From positions 1 through 10,096 of the forward strand of contig CALGOL010000560.1 in assembly GCA_937960755.1 (NCBI GenBank): a stretch of DNA of 10,096 nt. Direction: 5' to 3'. How positions within the stretch are numbered: position 1 is the stretch's first letter; every line of letters starts with the position of its first letter. The notes beneath the pieces are model-generated. The model did not search any database. It was not told the origin of the DNA and was given only the letters and a program-made list of their open reading frames with translations. The position numbers and the translations under genes were made by a program. Origin of the DNA: an uncultured Azospirillum sp. Lineage in GTDB: Bacteria; Pseudomonadota; Alphaproteobacteria; Azospirillales; Azospirillaceae. Of the stretch, positions 1 to 5,882 are shown piece by piece.

Positions 1-1
1 C

Positions 2-157
2 CATGATGAGGGTCCCGGCATTCCTGAAGCCGAAATGGAGCGGGTGTTCAATCCTTTTTATCGGGTCGAACCGTCACGCAACCGCGAAACCGGGGGCTTC
101 GGTCTTGGTTTGACGATCGCCCGGGGGGCCATCCGCGCCCACGGCGGGGATATATAA
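2..157 (+). CDS. Sensor histidine kinase, C-terminal end (5' part outside window; ends at an early in-frame stop)
   Basis: This is the last part of a two-component sensor kinase catalytic (HATPase_c) domain. Reading from base 2, it shows the G1 box DEGPGIPE, the F-box-like FNPFYR and the G2 box GGFGLGLTIA, then AIRAHGGDI before TAA at 155-157. These motifs form the ATP lid and nucleotide pocket. The dimerisation, sensor and membrane parts lie outside the window. Related kinases usually continue after HGG with about 20 residues that make the last beta strand. Here those residues are still encoded in frame after the stop (158-220). The kinase sits just upstream of a copper efflux locus, so it may be a CusS/CopS-type copper sensor, but only the position supports that. 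The gene may be slightly truncated and working, inactivated, or affected by a sequence error. The kinase assignment is secure; the substrate is a guess. Confidence 0.88.
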   Translation, partial: HDEGPGIPEAEMERVFNPFYRVEPSRNRETGGFGLGLTIARGAIRAHGGDI

Positions 158-220
158 TTGGCGAATCGTCCGGAAGGCGGTTTGCAGGCGACGGTAATTT
201 TGCCATGGGTTAAATGCTGA
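158..220 (+). other. In-frame remnant of the kinase C-terminus beyond the stop codon
   Basis: Twenty codons follow the TAA in the same frame, beginning LANRPEGGLQATVILPW and ending at TGA (218-220). This matches the usual closing strand of a histidine kinase ATPase domain, where a short hydrophilic turn (NRPEGGL) leads into a TVxLP-type strand. The stop could come from CAA (Gln) by one C-to-T change, since Gln, Arg or a similar residue is common at this place. The remnant has not decayed visibly, so the change is either recent, suppressed, or an error. Confidence 0.75.
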
Positions 221-244
221 ATATATTATAATTCATATAAACCA

Positions 245-258
245 ATTCAAATTTGAAT
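245..258. promoter_or_regulatory. Perfect 14-bp palindrome ATTCAAATTTGAAT
   Basis: The site reads identically on both strands and lies in AT-rich DNA between the kinase and the first promoter module, 21 bases before the module. It could be an operator or a chance AT-rich palindrome. No T-tract follows it, so it is not a convincing terminator. No known regulator is assigned. Confidence 0.3.
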
Positions 259-279
259 CCGCCGCACCCTGATTTTAGA

Positions 280-322
280 GAAACAATTTGTTACATGCCT
301 GTCTTAACATGGAAAAATTCTT
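280..322 (+). promoter_or_regulatory. Promoter/operator module, copy 1
   Basis: This is a 43-nt block that recurs almost unchanged at 841-883 (34 of 43 positions match). Its left end is the near-palindrome GAAACAA-T-TTGTTAC, followed by a shared TGTCT..., then GGAAAAA and CTT. The block ends about 93 nt before the start codon of the small exported protein. The palindrome resembles in style the inverted-repeat boxes of OmpR-family copper regulators (the E. coli CusR box has TGACAA and TTGTCA arms), but the arms and spacing differ. TTGTTA could serve as a -35 element with an AT-rich -10 in the GGAAAAAT stretch. A response-regulator target is inference; the repeat itself is seen directly. Confidence 0.6.
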
Positions 323-332
323 GTCGTTCAAT

Positions 333-393
333 GTTTTCACAGCAGCAGAGCAAATCATCAAGCGTGTTTTGTTTGAGCTGATCCTGTGAAAAC
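333..393 (+). promoter_or_regulatory. Leader inverted repeat: 10-bp perfect arms, 41-nt loop
   Basis: GTTTTCACAG at 333-342 pairs perfectly with CTGTGAAAAC at 384-393. Both arms lie between the promoter module and the ribosome binding site (GGAG, 406-409) of the following gene. In RNA this would make a long-range helix ending 12 nt before the Shine-Dalgarno sequence. It could set RNA stability or access to the start, or be an operator in DNA. No riboswitch class is recognised. Confidence 0.4.
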
Positions 394-415
394 TTATTTA
401 CTGACGGAGATTATC

Positions 416-718
416 ATGAACATCCGCAATCTTCTGTCCGCCATCCTTCTTGCGGCGGCGGTGTTTGGATCGGGCGCGGCGGCAAACGCGGCGTCTCACC
501 AAAATCAGGGCGACACGGCTTTTTTGACGAAATGGGAAGAGGCCAAGGCCGCGCATAAAGCAAGGCCGCCAGCTTATCACGCGACTGAGGATCATATAAT
601 GTCTGACGAAGATTTGCGTATGGCGAAAGATTATTTTGATAAGGGGCAAGGCGATAAAGCTTGGTTCTATTTGAACTCAGCTCTCGGTCGGCTGCGCCTG
701 CCGACGAACGCCAAGTGA
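416..718 (+). CDS. Small exported protein of unknown function (100 aa)
   Basis: The preferred start is ATG 416, with GGAG at 406-409 six bases ahead. A GTG at 386 would add ten residues but lies in the leader inverted repeat and would put residues before an otherwise ideal signal peptide. The N-terminus has a short positive stretch (MNIRN), a hydrophobic core and a probable signal peptidase site after AAANAA, so the mature protein of about 75 residues should be periplasmic. That part is hydrophilic and probably mostly helical, with WEEAKAAHKARPPAYH, an acidic SDEDLRMAKDYFDKG stretch and a final AWFYLNSALGRLRLP. It has a few His and Met residues but no Cys, and no clear metal motif. It has its own promoter module, shared with the efflux operon, and its own terminator. 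I do not recognise the family. Co-regulation suggests a role in the metal response. Confidence 0.75.
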   Translation: MNIRNLLSAILLAAAVFGSGAAANAASHQNQGDTAFLTKWEEAKAAHKARPPAYHATEDHIMSDEDLRMAKDYFDKGQGDKAWFYLNSALGRLRLPTNAK

Positions 719-727
719 TCATTGTCG

Positions 728-748
728 CGATCAGCCAAGAACTGATCG
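728..748 (+). repeat. Small hairpin after the unknown gene
   Basis: CGATCAG (728-734) pairs with CTGATCG (742-748) over a 7-nt loop, ten bases past the stop codon. There is no T-tract. It may protect the 3' end of the transcript ahead of the stronger hairpin downstream. Confidence 0.3.
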
Positions 749-774
749 TGTTCCAATGGAGATCTCGTTGAAAA

Positions 775-804
775 CGCCCCGGCTTGACGTCGAAAGCCGG
801 GGCG
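775..804 (+). terminator. Probable intrinsic terminator
   Basis: A perfect 11-bp stem (CGCCCCGGCTT at 775-785 with AAGCCGGGGCG at 794-804) closes an 8-nt loop. It is preceded by AAAA and followed by a weak, interrupted T-rich run (ATCTTTGGTTT). It sits between the unknown gene and the second promoter module, so it should separate that gene from the efflux operon. The strength of the stem supports a terminator; the imperfect U-tract limits certainty. Confidence 0.7.
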
Positions 805-840
805 GGATCTTTGGTTTAGGCCCCTCGTCATCGCGAAAAT

Positions 841-883
841 GTAACAATTTGTTACGTTCATGTCTCACCACGGAAAAACACTT
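841..883 (+). promoter_or_regulatory. Promoter/operator module, copy 2 (efflux operon)
   Basis: This is the second copy of the 43-nt block. Its left end is the perfect inverted repeat GTAACAA-T-TTGTTAC (841-855), followed by the shared TGTCT, GGAAAAA and CTT elements. It lies 97 nt before the start codon of the Cys/His/Met-rich protein, nearly the same distance as copy 1 from its gene. The rest of the two upstream regions is not similar, so the block has been kept by selection or copied as a unit. It is the probable promoter of the whole operon that follows. The regulator is unknown; the partner of the upstream kinase is the leading candidate. Confidence 0.62.
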
Positions 884-911
884 CCGTTACAGTGGTGTGA
901 ATCAGTTTCTG

Positions 912-927
912 CATCGGTTGCCCGATG
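912..927 (+). promoter_or_regulatory. Leader hairpin in the efflux operon
   Basis: CATCGG (912-917) pairs with CCGATG (922-927) over the 4-nt loop TTGC, in the untranslated leader between the promoter module and the first gene. It is short, and its function is unknown. Confidence 0.25.
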
Positions 928-980
928 GCCTCTGAGTGATGGATAACAGTAGCGTCTAAAGCCGGAACAGAGGCGAGATA

Positions 981-1412
981 ATGTGGATTGGATTGCGGAG
1001 ATTGTTCAGGATGATGGCGACGGGCCTGTTGGCCTCGGTCGCTTTCGTCTTGTTCATCGCGCCGCCCATCGCCTACGCCCATGGCGACCGGCACGTCTCC
1101 GCAAGCGCCGCTCCTGCCGTCCAAAACGCGACAATTTTCACCAAGACGAATATGGTGGAATTGGGCAACGTCGGCAGCATTATAAAATCGACCGCATTAG
1201 ATGGGGATGGATGTGATAAGGGCCACGGGCATTCGATGATGTCCGGCTGTTGTACAGGCGCATCATGCCCAATGATGGCCGGGATTCTGCCGTCCGGCGC
1301 TCCTTCAGTTTCATTTGAATTTATAGGCGCTGGAATCTTTGGGGTTTCGAGCAATTTGTTATCGGGAGTGAGCGCATCGCCCGCCCTTCGACCGCCGCGC
1401 GCATCTGTCTGA
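981..1412 (+). CDS. Small exported Cys/His/Met-rich protein, putative copper binding (143 aa)
   Basis: The ATG follows a purine-rich GAGGCGAG at 970-977. Residues 1-33 hold a positive start and a hydrophobic segment ending in AYA, probably a signal peptide with His-Gly-Asp just after it. Residues 78-99 are a dense metal-ligand cluster: Cys78, His82, His84, Met86-Met87, Cys90-Cys91, Cys96 and Met98-Met99. A short, mildly hydrophobic C-terminal stretch follows, ending in RPPR. Small proteins with an exported N-terminus, a Cys-Cys/His/Met cluster and an RPPR-like tail are common beside copper resistance genes, and some are called CopL-like or DUF2946-like. I cannot place this one firmly. It is the first gene of the operon, directly behind the promoter module. 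Likely jobs are periplasmic copper binding or signalling to the sensor. The lack of a CxxC pair argues against a simple redox protein. Confidence 0.8.
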   Translation: MWIGLRRLFRMMATGLLASVAFVLFIAPPIAYAHGDRHVSASAAPAVQNATIFTKTNMVELGNVGSIIKSTALDGDGCDKGHGHSMMSGCCTGASCPMMAGILPSGAPSVSFEFIGAGIFGVSSNLLSGVSASPALRPPRASV

Positions 1413-1440
1413 CCAGTCCTTAATTCCGTTTTTCCTGCCA

Positions 1441-1477
1441 GGGCGTTTCATGACGCCCGACGGGCGGCCCCCTTTTT
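1441..1477 (+). promoter_or_regulatory. Two competing hairpins plus T-run in the spacer before the oxidase gene
   Basis: GGGCGT (1441-1446) can pair with ACGCCC (1453-1458). Alternatively CGCCC (1454-1458) can pair with GGGCG (1462-1466), using the same bases. A GC stretch and TTTTT (1473-1477) follow. Mutually exclusive stems ahead of a T-run look like an attenuator or a partial terminator that would set the ratio of the first protein to the rest of the operon. The T-run starts 7 nt beyond the second stem, so termination may be weak. Confidence 0.35.
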
Positions 1478-1495
1478 CAATGGACTTCGCAGGCC

Positions 1496-2965
1496 ATGAC
1501 GACGCATTTTTCTCGCCGCGGCTTTCTTGCCGCTACGGCGGCGGCCACGATGGGCGGCCTCATATCCCCGCGCCCGATCTTCGCCGCCACGCAAACACCC
1601 ACTAACCTGACCATCGAGCGCCGTATCTTGGAGGTGCTGGGCAAGCCGGCGTCGGTGTTCGGCATTCGCCAACCGAACGGCGAACACGGCTTGGCGCTTG
1701 ATCCCGGACAGCGCTTTTTACTGAACGTGGACAACCGCGCCGGTGAAGACGCCGTCATTCACTGGCACGGGCAAACCCCGCCTTATCTGCAAGACGGCGT
1801 CGCCGACGCCAACCGACCCTTGATCAAGTCCGGGACGAGCGCTCGTTACGATTTTACGCCGCGAACCGGAACCCACTGGATGCATTCGCATCATGGATTA
1901 CAGGAGCAGTTATTAATGGCGGCGCCGCTGATCGTGCGTGCGCCTGAATACCTGCGGGACGACGCACAGGAGGTGACGGTGCTGTTGCACGATTTCACCT
2001 TCAAGGACCCGGCGGAAGTGCTGGCCGGACTGACCGGCGGCGCCATGGCGCACGGCGGTCACGGCATGGACCATGCGGCGATGGGGCATGGCGCTCCTTC
2101 TCCCGTCTCTTCGTCTCCCCCGGCGGCGCTCGGCATGCCGATGGATTTGAACGACGTCGATTACGACGCCTACCTCGCCAACGACCGCACTCTGGAGGAT
2201 CCGCAGGTTGTGGCGGTGGAGCGCGGCGGCCGGGTGCGGCTGCGATTGATCAACGGCGCCACATCCACCGCCTTTCACATTGATCTCGGTCGCCTGGAAG
2301 GGACGGTGATCGCCGCTGACGGCAACCCGGTGCATCCGGCGCCCAGCGGGCGCTTGGTCGGCATAGCGATGGGCCAGCGGCTGGACATTCTGATCCGATT
2401 ACCGGCGGAAAGCGGGGCCTTCCCGATTCTGGCGCAACGAGAAGGCGACCTGCGGCGCACCGGAATCATCCTGGCCACCCCCGGCGCATCGGTCGGCAAG
2501 ATCGCCTCCCAAGCCGATGCCGATGCCGTCGTCGGCCCGGTCGATTTGGGGCTGGAGAAACGCTTGCGCGCCGTCACGCCGATGGACGCCAAACCGGTCG
2601 ATGTCTCTTTCACCGTGGCGCTGACCGGCGGCATGGCCCCTTATGTCTGGTCCATCGACGATGCGGTGTTCGGTCGACATCGCCCGCTGACGGTGTCAAA
2701 GGGCCGGCGGGTGGCGATCACCATGGTCAACCGCAGCGCCATGGCCCACCCGATGCATCTGCACGGTCATCATTTTCAGGTGACGGCGCTGAACGGCGAG
2801 CCGCTTGCGGGGGCCGTCCGCGACACCGTTCTGGTTCCTGCCGACGGCTCTGTCGCCATCGCTTTCGACGCCGACAATCCGGGTCGCTGGCCTTTGCATT
2901 GTCATAACCTGTTGCACATGGCGACCGGCATGATGACGGAGGTGGTCTATGACGACTTCGTCTAA
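1496..2965 (+). CDS. Multicopper oxidase, periplasmic, Tat-exported (CopA/CueO type, 489 aa)
   Basis: The enzyme probably oxidises Cu(I) to the less toxic Cu(II) with oxygen as acceptor. The N-terminus has a twin-arginine signal (SRRGFLA, residues 6-12), as expected for an oxidase folded with copper before export. Three cupredoxin domains follow at roughly 38-150, 160-340 and 365-489. All copper-site motifs are present: HWHG (89-92), HWMHSHH (127-133), HPMHLHGHHF (418-427) and HCHNLLHMATGM (468-479). These give type 1 ligands His418, Cys469, His474 and Met479, plus the type 2/3 histidines. A Met/His-rich insert at 184-199 (MAHGGHGMDHAAMGHG) resembles the substrate-copper segments of CopA and CueO. 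The protein is shorter than PcoA/CopA (about 600 aa) and close to CueO in size. The ribosome binding site is weak. The end overlaps the next gene by 17 bases, which suggests coupled translation. The oxidase call is secure; Cu(I) as substrate is inferred from family and context. Confidence 0.95.
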   Translation: MTTHFSRRGFLAATAAATMGGLISPRPIFAATQTPTNLTIERRILEVLGKPASVFGIRQPNGEHGLALDPGQRFLLNVDNRAGEDAVIHWHGQTPPYLQDGVADANRPLIKSGTSARYDFTPRTGTHWMHSHHGLQEQLLMAAPLIVRAPEYLRDDAQEVTVLLHDFTFKDPAEVLAGLTGGAMAHGGHGMDHAAMGHGAPSPVSSSPPAALGMPMDLNDVDYDAYLANDRTLEDPQVVAVERGGRVRLRLINGATSTAFHIDLGRLEGTVIAADGNPVHPAPSGRLVGIAMGQRLDILIRLPAESGAFPILAQREGDLRRTGIILATPGASVGKIASQADADAVVGPVDLGLEKRLRAVTPMDAKPVDVSFTVALTGGMAPYVWSIDDAVFGRHRPLTVSKGRRVAITMVNRSAMAHPMHLHGHHFQVTALNGEPLAGAVRDTVLVPADGSVAIAFDADNPGRWPLHCHNLLHMATGMMTEVVYDDFV

Positions 2966-4175
2966 GTCTTCGCCAAAACAGCGGCGCCGCCTCCTCGTCG
3001 GCGCCGCGTTCGCCGCGAGCATTTTCGCCTTTCCGGCCATGGGCGGCACACTCCGTGACGCAGTTGAAGGGGCGTGGCGCCTTAATCCTGATATCAAAAA
3101 TCTGGAAGCTAGGCGCCATCAGTCAACCGCCCAACGCGGCGCCGGGGAAGCCCTTTTTCCAGCCGCTCCGGTTGTCACCCTTCGGCATGTCTCCGATACT
3201 CTGGGGAAAAACGCCGGTCGTCGTGAATATGAGGCTGAAATCGGCGTTCCCCTTTGGTTGCCAGGTCAGGGGACGGCGACGATCAAGGCTGCCGATACGC
3301 TGTCGGCGCGCATTGACGCGGATATCGTTGTCCGTCGTTTGGCTATCGCCGGTGAAGTTCGGACGGCTCTTTGGTCGGCGGCGTTGGCGGAACGGCGCAC
3401 GCAGCTTGTTCGCCAGCGGTTGAAAATCGCTCGTCAACTCGAAGCCGATACTGCGCGAACCACGCAGGCGGGAGAGACATCGGAAGCCGATTTGCAGTTG
3501 GCGCGTGCGGAGGCGTTGGCCATCGCCGTAGACCTGCGGGAAGAAGAGCTTGCTTTGGCGGACGCCAAATTAACGTTTCGAACCCTGACGGGGATGACGC
3601 CGCCGAAGGCGGTTCCCGAGCCGGCAATCAGCGAGCCGCCACTTGACCGTCATCCACTGATCGTTGCTGCCCGTCTAGGCGTCCAGACCGCGCAAGCGCA
3701 ACGAAAACTCGTTGATATCAGTTCTCGCGACTATCCGGAGGTGGGATTAGCGGCGCGAAGGGAACGTGATGTGCGGGGAGAAAGCTTCGGAACGATAGTT
3801 GGGATGTCTGTTCGCATCCCGTTTTCTGTCGATGCGGTGAACGGACCCAAGCGGGCCGAAGCGACAATAGAAGTCGTCAAAGCTGAAGCGGAACAGAGCA
3901 GCGCCGTACGTACGGTGGAATCTGATATCCGTCAGGCACGATCGTCGCTTCAAGCCGCTAATGATCGTTTGTTGATTTCCCGCGACCGAGCCGCAGCTCA
4001 AAAAGCCCGGCTGTTGCATATTGAGAAGGCGAGAAAATCCGGTGAAATCGGCCTTGTCGAGCTTGTTCGCGCCCAAGCCGCCGTTTTTGAGGCCGATCTC
4101 GCGCGAACAACTATTGAAATCCAACTTGGGGCGGCCCGGGCCCGCCTGAATCAATCCTTTGGAGCTGCGCCATGA
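2949..4175 (+). CDS. TolC/CusC-family outer-membrane efflux channel (408 aa)
   Basis: This is the outer-membrane channel of the tripartite metal pump. The start is fixed by GGAGG at 2938-2942, six bases ahead of ATG and inside the oxidase gene. The N-terminus is basic (KQRRR) with a hydrophobic signal core ending near AMGG. There is no Cys anywhere, so unlike E. coli CusC it cannot be a lipoprotein. Two outer-membrane efflux protein repeats can be seen. Each has long alanine- and glutamate-rich helices (for example around 130-210 and 310-400) and one beta-strand pair, EYEAEIGVPLWLPG near 94-107 and GTIVGMSVRIPF near 280-291. The length is at the low end for the family and fits CzcC-like channels. 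Codon choice includes more GTT, CTT and CGT than the neighbouring oxidase and pump genes, so it may have a different history. The stop overlaps the next start (ATGA). Confidence 0.9.
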   Translation: MTTSSKSSPKQRRRLLVGAAFAASIFAFPAMGGTLRDAVEGAWRLNPDIKNLEARRHQSTAQRGAGEALFPAAPVVTLRHVSDTLGKNAGRREYEAEIGVPLWLPGQGTATIKAADTLSARIDADIVVRRLAIAGEVRTALWSAALAERRTQLVRQRLKIARQLEADTARTTQAGETSEADLQLARAEALAIAVDLREEELALADAKLTFRTLTGMTPPKAVPEPAISEPPLDRHPLIVAARLGVQTAQAQRKLVDISSRDYPEVGLAARRERDVRGESFGTIVGMSVRIPFSVDAVNGPKRAEATIEVVKAEAEQSSAVRTVESDIRQARSSLQAANDRLLISRDRAAAQKARLLHIEKARKSGEIGLVELVRAQAAVFEADLARTTIEIQLGAARARLNQSFGAAP

Positions 4176-5875
4176 GCATTAGACGATTTTTCGCCGTCGC
4201 TGTGGGCGCCGCAAGCATCGTCATGCTGTCGGCGTTTTCCACCCTTGCCCATGAAGGGCACAGCCATGGCGGCGACGAGCCGAAACCGGTCGTCGCCGTC
4301 ACCACCCCCACTCTGGAAGCCGTCTCCGCCGACTTCCAGCTGGTGGCGACGGCGCAAGGGCGGGAGCTGACCATTTATCTTGACCGCTTCGCCACTAATG
4401 AGCCGGTCAAGGACGCAACCATTGAGGTCAGCGCCGCCGGCGAAACCGCCGGCGCGACGCCGGTCCCGGATGAAGACGGCGTCTACCGGCTGCAAGCCCC
4501 ATGGCTGTCGAAACCGGGGGCGCACGAGCTGACCTTTTTGATCACGACAACCGACGCCGCCGACCTGTTGATCGGCGGCCTTTCGCTTCCTGCGCCGCCC
4601 GTCAGCGCGCAGCCGACCGGCGCATTTGATCGGTTCCGACAAAATTCCGGTTCGGCTTTGGTCGCCGTCGTCGCCTTCCTGCTGGGGGCGTTGACGACCG
4701 CCGTCTTGTCCCGGCGGCGTCGGACGCACGCCGCGCCCCGTGCCGGGATGGTCGGCGCCGGGGTGTTCGCCTTGGGCTTGCTGCTTGTCGGCGGCGACTC
4801 TTTCGCCCACGGCGGCGAGGATCATAGCCACGACGACGCCAAAAAGCCTTCGGTGATAACCGGCGGGTCGGAAAACCCCCGCCGCCTGCCCGACGGCAGC
4901 CTGTATGCGCCTAAGCCGACCCAACGCCTGCTGTCGGTGCGCACCACCGTCGCCAAGATTCAAGAAGCGGCGCAGACCATACAATTAACCGGACAGATCG
5001 CCGCCGATCCCAACGGCGGCGGCCATGTCCAGGCGACGCAAACCGGGCGGATCGAACCCGGCGACAAGGGATTGCCGTATGTCGGTCAGTTCGTCGAAGC
5101 GGGGCAAGTGCTGGCCTACATCGCGCCGGCGGTGACGATGGTCGATCGCGGCGGCGTGCAACAGCAAATCGCTAGTCTGGAACAGGATATCGTCATCACC
5201 GAGTCCCGTCTGGAGCGCCTGAAGAAGCTGGCGGGCAGCGTGCCCCAACGGGATATCGACGAGGCGGAGGCCAACCTTGCCGGGTTGCGCAAACGCCGCG
5301 CCGCCCTGTCGCCCAGCTTGACCACCAGAGAGCCGCTCCGCGCGCCGATTTCCGGCATGGTCACCGCCAACAACGTCAAGGCGGGCCAAGTGGTGGAGTC
5401 TCGCGACCAAGTGCTTTTCGAGATTCTCGACCCGTCGAGGTTGATGGTCGAAGCACAGGCGTTCGACCCTAAGGCCATTGAAAATATTCGTGAAGCGACG
5501 GCGGTCACCGCCAACGGAACCATATTGGCTCTGGAATACCTGGGGCGGAGCGCCGCCCTCAGGCAACAAGCGATTCCGCTGCTGTTCCGCATCGGCGCGC
5601 CGTCGCCCGATCTGGGGCTGGGGATCGGCCAGCCGGTGCGCATCATCGCCCAAATCGCAGGCAAGGCCTCCGGGGTCGTCCTGCCCAAAAGCAGCGTGAT
5701 GCGGAGCGCCAACGGTCAGACCATCGTTTGGCTGCGGGACTCGCCGCAACGCTTCGTCGCCCGTCCGGTGCGCATCCAGCCGGTGGACGGCGACACGGTG
5801 CTGGTGTCGGCGGGGGTGGCGCCGGGAGATGTCGTCGTGACCGACGGCGCCGGACTTCTCAATCAGATTCGGTGA
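4172..5875 (+). CDS. CusB-like RND membrane fusion protein with extra N-terminal metal-binding/beta module (567 aa)
   Basis: This is the periplasmic adaptor joining pump and channel. GGAG at 4161-4164 precedes the ATG. Domain order: signal peptide 1-26; His-rich HEGHSHGGDE (27-36); a beta-rich domain of about 90 residues (about 45-140) resembling YtkA/FixH-type periplasmic domains; a membrane helix at about 161-180; basic RRRRTH (181-186); a second hydrophobic segment at 193-208 leading to DSFA and another His cluster (HGGEDHSHDD, 213-222); then the adaptor proper. In the adaptor the two barrel-sandwich halves are at about 291-316 and 389-418, with a coiled hairpin between them, followed by beta-barrel and membrane-proximal parts. 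Classical CusB is about 400 residues, so some 190-210 residues are extra. The internal hydrophobic segment looks like a former signal peptide, which suggests fusion of two genes. The methionine copper site of E. coli CusB is not seen; His clusters may replace it. The adaptor call is secure. Confidence 0.92.
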   Translation: MSIRRFFAVAVGAASIVMLSAFSTLAHEGHSHGGDEPKPVVAVTTPTLEAVSADFQLVATAQGRELTIYLDRFATNEPVKDATIEVSAAGETAGATPVPDEDGVYRLQAPWLSKPGAHELTFLITTTDAADLLIGGLSLPAPPVSAQPTGAFDRFRQNSGSALVAVVAFLLGALTTAVLSRRRRTHAAPRAGMVGAGVFALGLLLVGGDSFAHGGEDHSHDDAKKPSVITGGSENPRRLPDGSLYAPKPTQRLLSVRTTVAKIQEAAQTIQLTGQIAADPNGGGHVQATQTGRIEPGDKGLPYVGQFVEAGQVLAYIAPAVTMVDRGGVQQQIASLEQDIVITESRLERLKKLAGSVPQRDIDEAEANLAGLRKRRAALSPSLTTREPLRAPISGMVTANNVKAGQVVESRDQVLFEILDPSRLMVEAQAFDPKAIENIREATAVTANGTILALEYLGRSAALRQQAIPLLFRIGAPSPDLGLGIGQPVRIIAQIAGKASGVVLPKSSVMRSANGQTIVWLRDSPQRFVARPVRIQPVDGDTVLVSAGVAPGDVVVTDGAGLLNQIR

Positions 5876-5882
5876 GGCGACC

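Noticed and set aside
386..415. GTG start adding ten residues to the small unknown exported protein
   Set aside because: It falls inside the leader inverted repeat, lacks a ribosome binding site, and would put extra residues before a good signal peptide that starts at ATG 416 with GGAG ahead.
841..855. Exact match to the E. coli CusR box
   Set aside because: The arms are TAACAA/TTGTTA with one central base, not TGACAA/TTGTCA with two. Only a general resemblance can be claimed.
4151..4984. Long - strand open frame (277 codons) opposite the adaptor gene
   Set aside because: It is opposite a clear adaptor gene in GC-rich DNA. Its product is Arg/Gly/Gln-rich with no domain, and it has no ribosome binding site of note.
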